This document shows positions 1 through 7,247 of a DNA stretch of 37,282 bases, piece by piece. Below the pieces are notes generated by a model. It was given only the letters and a program-made list of their open reading frames with translations, searched no databases and was not told the origin of the DNA. Where the stretch lies: the NCBI GenBank assembly GCA_024698145.1, contig JAILRO010000067.1, positions 1 to 37,282 on the forward strand. Reading direction: 5' to 3'. The stretch is from Lachnospiraceae bacterium (lineage in GTDB: Bacteria > Bacillota > Clostridia > Lachnospirales > Lachnospiraceae). How positions within the stretch are numbered: position 1 is the stretch's first letter; the number at the start of each line of letters is the position of its first letter. Both the position numbers and the translations under genes were made by a program.

Positions 1-198
1 TGAAATATCCTGTGACATCTGAAAGGTACTTAGAGGTTGTTGGTATGCCGTGGGTACCTAAGCGAATGCCTGACACGGATGTCAGGCAAGGCATGTTGAG
101 ACAGGATGTCGAATCCATAGCCGGTCGCGTATTATAAGAAAACGTAGCCGGCATACCTACAACCTCTTAGTGCGTTTCACCTGGATACAGGATATTCA
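1..198. repeat. Long interrupted inverted repeat, possible structured RNA or MITE-like element
   Basis: Bases 28-50 pair with 149-171 over 23 positions with two mismatches (T31/T168 and T41/T158). Pairing continues outward as 21-24 with 175-178 and as 1-13 with 187-198, with one bulged A. The 51-148 interior holds a perfect 8-bp hairpin at 68-87 (GCCTGACA, CGGA loop, TGTCAGGC) and a 4-bp hairpin at 100-110 (GACA, GGA loop, TGTC). No open reading frame explains it, and no T-tract follows either end, so a plain terminator is unlikely. It lies after the last gene of the rluD-type operon and reaches the window edge, so it may be longer. I cannot match it to a known RNA family. A structured RNA or a small non-autonomous mobile element both fit. 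Confidence 0.55.
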
Positions 199-241
199 TA
201 CATCTGATAATCTATACGCGTTTGTTAGGGATAAAAGTGCA

Positions 242-1294
242 TTAAACAGCAATAATTGAATGTAGTATTTTAGAAAACTCCTCTGTTAGCTCGGCCACAA
301 ACTCCTTGCCGGATAGTTCTTTTGAAAGCGCCCCCACATCCTTAGGAAACTGAATTTCATATGCATGAAGTAACTGATGCTTTAAGTCAAGTTCCTTTCG
401 CATATATGCATTAATATCCTTATGTCCGTACTTGCCATCTCCAAGAATCGGATGCCCTATAGAGCGTAAATGAGCCCTTATCTGATGAGTTTTTCCGGTT
501 ATAAGCTCAACTTTGAGTAAAGTTACATCATAAGTTCTTCTACCGTCATCAACACTGCCATGCTCAAGTGGTTCATAACGCGTCTCTATATAAGCAGGCG
601 ACTCAATTCCCGCCTTGTTAGCATCTTCCTTTGTAAGATAAATGATAACCTGATTATGCGTTTCCTTCTTTGTAAGAAACCCCTTTATTGTTGCAGGCTT
701 TTCAATGTTGCCTTTGACAATAGTAAGATAATACTTCGATAACGTTCTTTCCTTTAACATTTTGGAAAGTATTCTCGTTCCCTGATACGACATTCCCGCA
801 AGTATAATTCCGCTTGTGTTTCTATCAAGTCGATTACACGCTGACGGTGTAAACATCTCGTCAATATCCTCACGCTGTTTGTAGTACTCTACAATTCGCT
901 CATTTAACGAGTAATCATCTACTTTTGCCTTTTGAGAAAGAATCCCGACCGGCTTGTTAAGTATAAGAATGTCTTTATCCTCATAAATAATCTCTATATC
1001 TTTGAGTGGTTCGTTATCCTTGCTGTTGTTGGAAATTGTTGGTTTGCTTACAGATTCGCCGGCTAACGATTCACTCTTTCTAAACTTTGCAATTGTCTCG
1101 TCTGCCATGTATATTTCAATATAATCATCTTGAGCAAGCAATTCATTACCGTCTGCCTTACTACCATTTAGCTTAATGTTCTTCTTACGAAGCATTTTGT
1201 ATATGAAACTCATCGGTGCAGCATCTAAATATTTTGCAAGATATTTGTTAAGACGCTGTCCCTCGTTGTTACTGTCAATTACAAGTTTTTGCAT
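242..1294 (-). CDS. RluC/RluD-family 23S rRNA pseudouridine synthase
   Basis: Predicted to convert uridine to pseudouridine in ribosomal RNA. The 350-residue protein has an N-terminal S4-like RNA-binding region (about residues 12-70, with the GQRLNKYLAK start typical of these S4 domains) and a C-terminal pseudouridine synthase domain. The catalytic motif is NRLDRNTSG (family form HRLDxxTSG), and its aspartate is the expected nucleophile. Later family motifs are also present: GKTHQIRAHL and GHPILGDGKYG. The ATG is preceded by GGAGA at good spacing, 18 nt after the stop of the short-chain dehydrogenase gene, so it is probably the last gene of the rsmF-like operon. The N-terminal half has a poorly conserved insert (about 70-95). 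Which uridine it modifies cannot be told, so I give no RluB/C/D symbol. Confidence 0.92.
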   Translation of the reverse strand: MQKLVIDSNNEGQRLNKYLAKYLDAAPMSFIYKMLRKKNIKLNGSKADGNELLAQDDYIEIYMADETIAKFRKSESLAGESVSKPTISNNSKDNEPLKDIEIIYEDKDILILNKPVGILSQKAKVDDYSLNERIVEYYKQREDIDEMFTPSACNRLDRNTSGIILAGMSYQGTRILSKMLKERTLSKYYLTIVKGNIEKPATIKGFLTKKETHNQVIIYLTKEDANKAGIESPAYIETRYEPLEHGSVDDGRRTYDVTLLKVELITGKTHQIRAHLRSIGHPILGDGKYGHKDINAYMRKELDLKHQLLHAYEIQFPKDVGALSKELSGKEFVAELTEEFSKILHSIIAV

Positions 1295-1312
1295 ATAAAA
1301 TCTCCATACTTC

Positions 1313-2065
1313 CTACATGAACTTAAGCATCAAACTTGAAGGCAAAATCTTTGAAGCGATATGCACAAGCTTCATCGGAATACCATATACCGAAATATCC
1401 TTGCCTGCTTTTGCATCAATAAGTGCCTTTTTAACAACCGGTTCAGGTTTTACTTTGACAAGTTTCTTTAAGAGTTTTTCTTTTCTGCCGTCATTGCACT
1501 TATTAAGAAACTCTGTATCAACCGGTCCGGGACAAACTGCTGTCACGCAAACACCCTTATTCTTAAGTTCTGCGTTAAGCGCTCTTGAGAAAGACAAAAT
1601 ATATGCTTTGGAAGCTGCATAGATAGCAAACTCTTTCTGTGGCAAAAATGCTGATGCAGACGCAAGAATAATGATATTCGAAGGACAGGTCATATAATTA
1701 AGCAGCACATGTGTAATCAAAACAACTGCCACGTCATTAACCACAGTCATTTCCTCGGCATCTGCTCTTAATACCTCGTCAAATCTTCCGGCATATCCAA
1801 CTCCTGCAGAGTGTACCAACAATCTAACCTCCGGCTTCTCGGCTGCTAACATGTTGGAAAATGTGGTTATGTCTTTCTTCTTGCTTATATCAAGTGCAAG
1901 AACACGAATAGGAATATTGGATACTTCTTCCTTAAGCGACTCTAATTTGTCAACACGTCTGGCAATAACCCATATCTCGTCAATGGTTTGCATGCATTTA
2001 TCAAGTTGTCTTACAAACTCACGTCCCATACCTGAAGACGCACCTGTAACTATTGCTATTTTCAT
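1313..2065 (-). CDS. Short-chain dehydrogenase/reductase (SDR) family oxidoreductase
   Basis: A classical-type SDR of 250 residues, predicted to use NAD(P)(H) on an unknown substrate. The nucleotide-binding motif TGASSGMG sits at residues 7-14, followed by an HSAG segment (the NNAG position), a serine-rich LASASAF stretch holding the catalytic Ser, and YAASK with the catalytic Tyr and Lys. A PGPVDTEF motif follows the active site, as usual. I chose the ATG at 2065 because GGAGG lies at 2072-2078 and the protein then opens directly with the dinucleotide-binding strand. An in-frame start up to 2152 would add 29 unrelated residues. The start overlaps the stop of the rsmF-like gene (TAATG), which points to translational coupling. 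Confidence 0.88.
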   Translation of the reverse strand: MKIAIVTGASSGMGREFVRQLDKCMQTIDEIWVIARRVDKLESLKEEVSNIPIRVLALDISKKKDITTFSNMLAAEKPEVRLLVHSAGVGYAGRFDEVLRADAEEMTVVNDVAVVLITHVLLNYMTCPSNIIILASASAFLPQKEFAIYAASKAYILSFSRALNAELKNKGVCVTAVCPGPVDTEFLNKCNDGRKEKLLKKLVKVKPEPVVKKALIDAKAGKDISVYGIPMKLVHIASKILPSSLMLKFM

Positions 2066-3447
2066 TACATCATCCTCCAACCCGGCAGATACTTGTTCTT
2101 GATTACTCCCTTCGAGTGTTTGCCCCAGCCAAGCGGATAATCTCCGACACATATAAGCACAAAGCCGTCGGCAACACTATTCTTTTCGGAATCATTCAAC
2201 TCTATCGTTTCGCCTTTTAAATACTTGATTACTCTGTTATCATCAATATCAAGCGACAAAGAATTGTCAAACTCGTTCATTTTCAAAAACATAGCAAGTG
2301 CCTGGCTTGGTTCAAAGCGATTCTTCTTAATCTCACCCATCAACAGTCCACAGCGAAGAATACGTAATCCGCGTACATCCGGCATATCTTCCGGAATGTA
2401 ATACACCTTGTCCTTTAACACGTCCATTCTCTTCATGTCAAACGGATATGACAAACTCTTGATAAATGAGCGTGCCTCGTCACTAAGTTTCTCCTTTGAG
2501 AATTTGTAACTTGAATAAGCACCTGTGTTTTCTGTATTTGCCTTCTGTACCATTGCAACAAAATGTCCCTCGCCTTTGACACGATGTGGCCATAGTCTTC
2601 TGCATTTTGTAAGGTCTTCGTTACCGGTCTTACCCCAATCAACATGTCCCTTGTCAAAACCATCAAACATTGGAAGTTCCACAAGAGAAAGGCTGTCATC
2701 CAACGATAAAAGATATTCTATGGATTGTTCATTCTCCTCAGGCGAAAATGTACATGTTGAATATATTATCATTCCACCCGGCTTTAACATCTTGACGGCT
2801 TCTGTAAGAATAGACTTCTGCAAACCGACAAAAAGATCGACACCATTGTTCTCCCATGCAGTAGTCATATTAGACTGCTTACGAAACATTCCCTCACCGG
2901 AACATGGCGCATCTATTAATATTTTATCGAAAAATCCCGGAAAACAATTGGCAAGCTCATTAGGTGCAACACTCGTAATTAACGTATTGCCCGCACCAAA
3001 AAGCTCAAGATTCTTAAGAAGAGCTTTTGCTCTTGAATTGCTTATGTCGTTCGATACCAAAAGTCCTGTACCGTTAAGCTTGGCTGCTAATTCTGTCGAC
3101 TTACCACCCGGCGCAGCACAAATATCCAAAACCTTATCGCCCTCATCAATCGGAAGCAAACTCGCTGTTGTCATAGCTGATGGCTCCTGAAGATAATATA
3201 ATCCCGCAAAATAATACGGATGCTTTGAAGGTTTCTTATCGGAATTGTTAAGATAAAAACCTTTCGGTGTCCAATCTACCTTCTCAAGCTCAAAGGGTGA
3301 TAATTCAGTAAATGTATCTACCGGAACTTTTAATGTATTAACTCGAAGTCCCTGATAACTTTCTAACTCAAAAGAAGCCAGATAATTGTCATAATCCGGC
3401 CCCAGCATTTCTTTCATTCTTTTTTCAAATTCTATTGGTAATTTCAT
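2065..3447 (-). CDS. RsmF/RsmB-like 16S rRNA cytosine-C5 methyltransferase
   Basis: An S-adenosylmethionine-dependent RNA m5C methyltransferase of the NOL1/NOP2/Sun family, about 460 residues. The AdoMet-binding motif DICAAPGGKS, the DAPCSGEGMF motif with one active-site cysteine and STCTFSPEEN with the second are all present. The C-terminal 150 residues resemble the RsmF-type extension, with a final PLGWGK segment typical of its PUA-like domain. That tail separates it from RsmB, which instead carries an N-terminal NusB-like domain. Start choice is uncertain: the ATG at 3447 lies about 13 nt after an AGGA, while a TTG at 3456 lies about 4 nt after it. A small hairpin (GTCGGA/TCCGAC, 3469-3488) sits just upstream. 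It follows the alarmone synthetase gene and overlaps the SDR gene. Confidence 0.88.
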   Translation of the reverse strand: MKLPIEFEKRMKEMLGPDYDNYLASFELESYQGLRVNTLKVPVDTFTELSPFELEKVDWTPKGFYLNNSDKKPSKHPYYFAGLYYLQEPSAMTTASLLPIDEGDKVLDICAAPGGKSTELAAKLNGTGLLVSNDISNSRAKALLKNLELFGAGNTLITSVAPNELANCFPGFFDKILIDAPCSGEGMFRKQSNMTTAWENNGVDLFVGLQKSILTEAVKMLKPGGMIIYSTCTFSPEENEQSIEYLLSLDDSLSLVELPMFDGFDKGHVDWGKTGNEDLTKCRRLWPHRVKGEGHFVAMVQKANTENTGAYSSYKFSKEKLSDEARSFIKSLSYPFDMKRMDVLKDKVYYIPEDMPDVRGLRILRCGLLMGEIKKNRFEPSQALAMFLKMNEFDNSLSLDIDDNRVIKYLKGETIELNDSEKNSVADGFVLICVGDYPLGWGKHSKGVIKNKYLPGWRMM

Positions 3448-3517
3448 AAAATACAAAAATCCTCATCTGTCGGAACAACGTCTCCGACTAATCATAAGTG
3501 ATCATCAAGACTCAATA

Positions 3518-4321
3518 TCAATTAAGACTTTGAGCCTTGTAACCTTCAGAAATGATATCAAGCTGTTTAGAAAATCTCTCAAGCTGTTCAAGATTCTCGC
3601 TCTGGTAAACGCGATAAAACTCATCCTGAATCTTAATAACCTCACGCTTACTTGCAACCTTGAAAAGATTCTGAATGTTAATAAGGATATCAGACACAAG
3701 CATTGCCTTAACCTGGAATATATTCTGAGCATCCATAATCTCATCACGGACTGTGCTCATTTCCTGGTCGAGCGTTATAATAGCATTAGATGCCTTAAGA
3801 AGCTTATCCTTAATATGTTCAGGAATGTTGCCCTTGTACTTGTACTGAAGCGAATGCTCTATTGTTGCCCAGAAATTCATGGCAAGTGTTCTGATCTGAA
3901 TCTCTGCCTGAATACGCTTTGTACCATCAAGAGTATATACATCATAGTAAATAATCATATGGTAACTTCTGTAACCACTATCCTTCATCTGATGAATGTA
4001 GTCCTTCTCACGAACGACTTCCATATCGGTTCTGTTATGTATTATCTCGACAACCTTCTCAATATCCTCAACAAACTGACACATAATACGAATACCTGCC
4101 ATATCCGAAATACGATCATCAATCTCCTCTATGGCAATATTCTTCTTCTGCATCTTATCAAGAATACTGGAAATCTTCTTAACACGTCCCGTAACCTGCT
4201 CAATTGGTGAATATAAGCCGGCATTACGATATTCCTCTATAATGTGATTGAACTTAACAACAAGTTCATCAACCGCTAATCTGTAGGGATCAAGTATCTC
4301 CCTCCAAAGCTGAATTTCCAT
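3518..4321 (-). CDS. Small alarmone synthetase (GTP pyrophosphokinase, RelP/RelQ-like)
   Basis: Predicted to transfer pyrophosphate from ATP to GTP or GDP, making (p)ppGpp. The 267-residue protein consists of a RelA/SpoT synthetase domain with short flanking helices. It has no HD hydrolase, TGS or ACT domain, so it is a stand-alone synthetase. Visible motifs are RISDMAGIRIMC, the KDSGYRSYH segment that binds the nucleotide, and the E-x-Q stretch EIQIRTLAMNFW with IEHSLQYK after it. The final 60 residues are predicted helix. I chose the ATG at 4321 because GGGGTG lies about 8 nt upstream; the frame can be extended to a TTG at 4342. It has its own promoter (4385-4412) and a 7-bp leader hairpin, and appears to head the operon with the rsmF-like, SDR and rluD-type genes. 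RelP and RelQ cannot be separated confidently by eye. Confidence 0.88.
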   Translation of the reverse strand: MEIQLWREILDPYRLAVDELVVKFNHIIEEYRNAGLYSPIEQVTGRVKKISSILDKMQKKNIAIEEIDDRISDMAGIRIMCQFVEDIEKVVEIIHNRTDMEVVREKDYIHQMKDSGYRSYHMIIYYDVYTLDGTKRIQAEIQIRTLAMNFWATIEHSLQYKYKGNIPEHIKDKLLKASNAIITLDQEMSTVRDEIMDAQNIFQVKAMLVSDILINIQNLFKVASKREVIKIQDEFYRVYQSENLEQLERFSKQLDIISEGYKAQSLN

Positions 4322-4347
4322 TAATTCACCCCAACCTTTCAAAGTAA

Positions 4348-4378
4348 GTCTGTTAAAAAAATCTATTTGTGAACAGAC
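4348..4378 (-). other. Leader hairpin of the alarmone synthetase operon
   Basis: GTCTGTT at 4348-4354 pairs perfectly with AACAGAC at 4372-4378 across a 17-nt AT-rich loop. It lies in the predicted 5' leader between the promoter and the start codon. It has no T-tract on its 3' side in the minus direction, so it is not an obvious terminator. Its function is unknown. Confidence 0.35.
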
Positions 4379-4384
4379 AAATTT

Positions 4385-4412
4385 ATTATACCATAAATTT
4401 CAATAAATGCAA
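4385..4412 (-). promoter_or_regulatory. Sigma-A-like promoter for the alarmone synthetase operon
   Basis: On the minus strand a -35 TTGCAT (4407-4412) is separated by 16 nt from a -10 TATAAT (4385-4390). It lies 64 nt before the chosen start codon and directly after the stop of the M23 peptidase gene, so it probably drives the alarmone synthetase, rsmF-like, SDR and rluD-type genes. Confidence 0.65.
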
Positions 4413-4416
4413 TCAT

Positions 4417-5019
4417 TTACCAACCATATAACCCTCGCAAATACGGATATGGATTGACAGATTTCTCACTGTCTGATGTCACCTTCTCATATATACCAAA
4501 ATGAAGATGCACCGGAAACTTTCCGGTTGTTCCTTCCTCTCCTTCACCGCTGTCACCCATAAAGCCAAGAAGCTGTCCCGCACATACCTTATCTCCGGCT
4601 TTGATATTACCCGCATACGCCTGTAAATGAGCGTAATAATAATACATACCGTCATCTGCCGTAATCCCGATTCTGTAACCGCCAAGATAGAGCCAGCCTA
4701 TATTAGTAACCACACCCGAAGTTGCACTTATGATAGGAATCCGGCCGGCAACATTTTGATTATCTAAAATGTCACAACCTTCATGTCCGCCGTTTGTCCG
4801 GTAAGCTCCATAAGTGTCTTCAAATGTCACTTCATCGTAGTAAGACAAAGGAATTGGGAAATACTTCATATCATCGTTAATCATTGTATCAATACTTGCG
4901 TTTCTCTGATTTTCATTTGACACTTTTTTCGAAAACACGCATATACTCGAATCAGCAACAGAAATCAGCAAGGCTTCAAACAAAACTACCGAAAAAAGAT
5001 ACACAATGCTCTTCTTCAT
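4417..5019 (-). CDS. Secreted M23-family (LytM-type) metallopeptidase
   Basis: A 200-residue predicted peptidoglycan endopeptidase. Residues 4-25 form a hydrophobic signal or anchor segment after MKKS, so it should be exported. The M23 zinc and catalytic residues are intact: H79 and D83 in GHEGCD, H131 in YYYYAHLQ, and H171/H173 in VHLHFG. The family hallmark GDKVCAGQLLGFMGDSG lies between them. It is unusually small, with only about 50 residues between the signal segment and the domain and no LysM, SH3 or coiled coil. The start is the ATG at 5019 with GGAGG 9 nt upstream, but that ribosome binding site lies inside the 3' arm of a terminator-like hairpin. No separate promoter is obvious between it and the deaminase gene. 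A regulatory rather than lytic role is possible. Confidence 0.88.
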   Translation of the reverse strand: MKKSIVYLFSVVLFEALLISVADSSICVFSKKVSNENQRNASIDTMINDDMKYFPIPLSYYDEVTFEDTYGAYRTNGGHEGCDILDNQNVAGRIPIISATSGVVTNIGWLYLGGYRIGITADDGMYYYYAHLQAYAGNIKAGDKVCAGQLLGFMGDSGEGEEGTTGKFPVHLHFGIYEKVTSDSEKSVNPYPYLRGLYGW

Positions 5020-5057
5020 AAAAAAATCCTCCGCATTACAATATATGCGAAGGATTT
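5020..5057 (-). terminator. Terminator-like hairpin overlapping the M23 gene's ribosome binding site
   Basis: On the minus strand the arm at 5057-5045 pairs with 5036-5024 over 13 positions with one G-T wobble and an 8-nt loop. Seven T residues follow at once (5026-5020). That is the form of an intrinsic terminator for the upstream punA-deaminase operon, whose last stop is at 5074. The GGAGG ribosome binding site of the M23 gene (5028-5032) lies within the 3' arm, and the ATG follows directly after the T-tract. Read-through RNA would therefore hide the ribosome binding site. Confidence 0.75.
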
Positions 5058-5073
5058 GATATACAAAACATAA

Positions 5074-6396
5074 TTACATTGAAAGCTGCATTTCTATTCG
5101 TCTGATTATATAATTAGCACGCTCATAAATCTCAATCGGGTCAACGTTGATATGGTACTTTCCATCAACATAAAGAATGTGTCCGGCAACCATTGTCATT
5201 AATACGTTGTTGTTACTTCCGCTATACACAAGATTGTTGATAAGGTTATTCATCGGCTGCATATTAGGCTTTAACAAATCAAGCATAATAATATCCGCCT
5301 GTTTGCCTTCACAAAGAGCATCACAATCATTAATCCCAAGTAAATGAGCACCATTGACAGTAGCCATTTTCAATGTGTCCCAGGCAGAAATCGCATCAGC
5401 ATCATTGTATTTTATCTTTTGAAGTGTTGTTGTTAAGTACATTTCTTTGAAGAAATTAAGACTGTTGTTGCTTGCAGGACCATCTGTACCTATTGCAACA
5501 GGTATGCCCATATCAACATATTCCTTAACCGGTGCAATTCCACTTGCAAGTTTAAGGTTAGATGCAGGATTGGTAACTACATACACTCCCTTGTCTTTAA
5601 TAATAGACTTATCCTCATCATTTGTATATATCATATGATGTCCGGCGCCGCCATAATCAAATATTCCAAGACTATTCATCAAAGAAACCGGTGTCATACC
5701 ATATCTTTCTATACATTCCTTAACTTCTTTTTCTGTTTCGCTGTTATGCATATATACAGGTGCCTTAAGTTCATGAGCAAGGTCTGCAATATCGGAAATC
5801 AAGCCTTTTGAGCAACTGTATTCAGAATGAAAGCCAAGTCTGTAGTCAACCAATTCATGATAATTATGAAGCATATCATAATCATTTTTAAGCGTTTCTA
5901 TCGCCGTAGATTTATTATCATCATTGCCAAATACCGTACCTGAAATAACGACACGATACCCCAGACCGATACACGCTTTAGCTATCATTTCCGGGTGGAA
6001 ATACATTTCAAAACTTGTTGTAATTCCACTACGCAAATACTCCAAAACCGCAAGCTGCATCAAGCGATACACATCTTCTCCGGTAAGCTTGGCTTCTGCC
6101 GGAAATATCTTTTCATTTAACCATCTTGAAAGTGGTAAATTGTCCGAATATGAACGCAAGAAAGCCATAGGACCATGAGCATGACAATTCTTAAAACCCG
6201 GCAGTAACAGGTTGCCCACGCAATCAATCTGCTCATCAAAGGTCTCTCCAATGTCCTTATCATCGTCCCCAAAAGAATCTGTATCGTAAGTGATAACCTT
6301 CTCTATAGTGGAATCCTTGACCCACACCTCACCAAAGGTTACACTTTCCCCCTTGTCCATTGTCAGTAATCTGGCATGGTATAGTCTAATTCGCAT
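5074..6396 (-). CDS. 5-methylthioadenosine/S-adenosylhomocysteine deaminase-type amidohydrolase
   Basis: A member of the amidohydrolase superfamily (ATZ/TRZ group), 440 residues. The metal site is complete: HAH at residues 72 and 74, a His in the GFHSEYS segment, a His in YMHNSETEKE and an Asp in IGTDGPASNN. The LPGFKNCHAH and SLNFFKEM segments are typical of MTA/SAH deaminases, which convert the adenosine moiety to inosine. Guanine or cytosine deaminase activity in the same superfamily cannot be excluded. I chose the ATG at 6396 because GGAG lies about 9 nt upstream; an ATG at 6414 overlaps the upstream stop. Its place directly after purine nucleoside phosphorylase suggests a coupled route from methylthioadenosine or S-adenosylhomocysteine products toward purine salvage. 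Confidence 0.83.
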   Translation of the reverse strand: MRIRLYHARLLTMDKGESVTFGEVWVKDSTIEKVITYDTDSFGDDDKDIGETFDEQIDCVGNLLLPGFKNCHAHGPMAFLRSYSDNLPLSRWLNEKIFPAEAKLTGEDVYRLMQLAVLEYLRSGITTSFEMYFHPEMIAKACIGLGYRVVISGTVFGNDDNKSTAIETLKNDYDMLHNYHELVDYRLGFHSEYSCSKGLISDIADLAHELKAPVYMHNSETEKEVKECIERYGMTPVSLMNSLGIFDYGGAGHHMIYTNDEDKSIIKDKGVYVVTNPASNLKLASGIAPVKEYVDMGIPVAIGTDGPASNNSLNFFKEMYLTTTLQKIKYNDADAISAWDTLKMATVNGAHLLGINDCDALCEGKQADIIMLDLLKPNMQPMNNLINNLVYSGSNNNVLMTMVAGHILYVDGKYHINVDPIEIYERANYIIRRIEMQLSM

Positions 6397-6413
6397 ATGT
6401 TTGTCTCCGCACA

Positions 6414-7235
6414 TTATAAATTGGCAATAATCATTTTCACAAGTGCCTGGAACTTAGGTGCAACCTCATCTGCTGCCGCCTTAACCTCCTCATGAGAAAG
6501 CGGTGTTTCCGATATTCCTGCTGCAAGATTGGATATAAATGAAATTCCGCACACACGCATACCCATATGCTTTGCAACTATCGCTTCAACCGCCGTACTC
6601 ATTCCAACCGCAGACGCACCAAGAAGCTTGGCCATTTTGATCTCTGCAGGCGTCTCGTAACTTGGACCTGTAAATTGAATATAAGTACCCTCTTTCAGTG
6701 AAATATTAAGCTTTTCACTGCAATCTTTTATTATCTTACAAATATCATTATCATAAATGTTGCTCATGTCAGGGAAACGCACTCCAAGGCTTTCCTCGTT
6801 AGGGCCAATAAGTGGATTCGGTACAAATGTAGCAATATGGTCTCTAATCATCATAAGGTCACCACATAAAAAACCATCACCAAGTCCGCCGGCAGCATTG
6901 GTAAGGAACAATACCTCTGCACCCAATGCTTTCATAATTCGTATCGGTAATACGACATCATTTATCGAATACCCCTCATAATAATGAACTCGTCCCTGCA
7001 TAATAACAACAGGGGTTTTGTCTATATAACCGAACACATAACGTCCTTTGTGTCCAACGACCGTAGATATGGGGAAACCTTCTATATCCGTGTAGTCAAC
7101 AACAGCCTCTACCTCGATAGTGTCTGCAAGGTCACCAAGACCTGAGCCCAACACCAATGCAACACGTGGAACAAAATCAGTCTTGTTACGAACACACGCA
7201 ACACATCTGTCTATTTTATCCTTGATAGTCCCCAT
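6414..7235 (-). CDS. punA: Purine-nucleoside phosphorylase, class I trimeric type
   Basis: Predicted to split inosine or guanosine (and deoxy forms) with phosphate into the base and ribose-1-phosphate. The protein is 273 residues, normal for the trimeric class. Motifs in order: LVLGSGLGD, GHKGRYVFG with the phosphate-binding His, MQGRVHYYEGY, LTNAAGG, FTGPSYETPAEI with the base-binding Glu, GMSTAVEA, and ISNLAAG. The Asn in the last motif is the residue that favours 6-oxopurines over adenine. The ATG is preceded by AGGAGG, whose first bases overlap the TAG stop of the L,D-transpeptidase gene (7248), so translation is likely coupled. It sits between wall genes and the deaminase, apart from its usual deoB partner, which lies about 5.5 kb upstream in the same orientation. 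Confidence 0.93.
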   Translation of the reverse strand: MGTIKDKIDRCVACVRNKTDFVPRVALVLGSGLGDLADTIEVEAVVDYTDIEGFPISTVVGHKGRYVFGYIDKTPVVIMQGRVHYYEGYSINDVVLPIRIMKALGAEVLFLTNAAGGLGDGFLCGDLMMIRDHIATFVPNPLIGPNEESLGVRFPDMSNIYDNDICKIIKDCSEKLNISLKEGTYIQFTGPSYETPAEIKMAKLLGASAVGMSTAVEAIVAKHMGMRVCGISFISNLAAGISETPLSHEEVKAAADEVAPKFQALVKMIIANL

Positions 7236-7247
7236 AGCTTCGTCCTC

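Noticed and set aside
1-198. Large SRP RNA or 6S RNA as explanation of the long hairpin
   Set aside because: The SRP signature (GGAA tetraloop with the asymmetric AGCAG-type loop) is not present, and there is no large central bubble as in 6S RNA. I cannot name a family.
2525-3190. Plus-strand open frame of 221 codons
   Set aside because: It is antisense to the rsmF-like gene, whose AdoMet and active-site motifs are intact. The plus-strand protein has no recognisable motif and a Ser/Leu-rich shadow composition.
3530-4210. Plus-strand open frame of 226 codons
   Set aside because: It is antisense to the alarmone synthetase, which carries all synthetase motifs. Its Asn/Leu/Ile-rich composition is that of a shadow frame.
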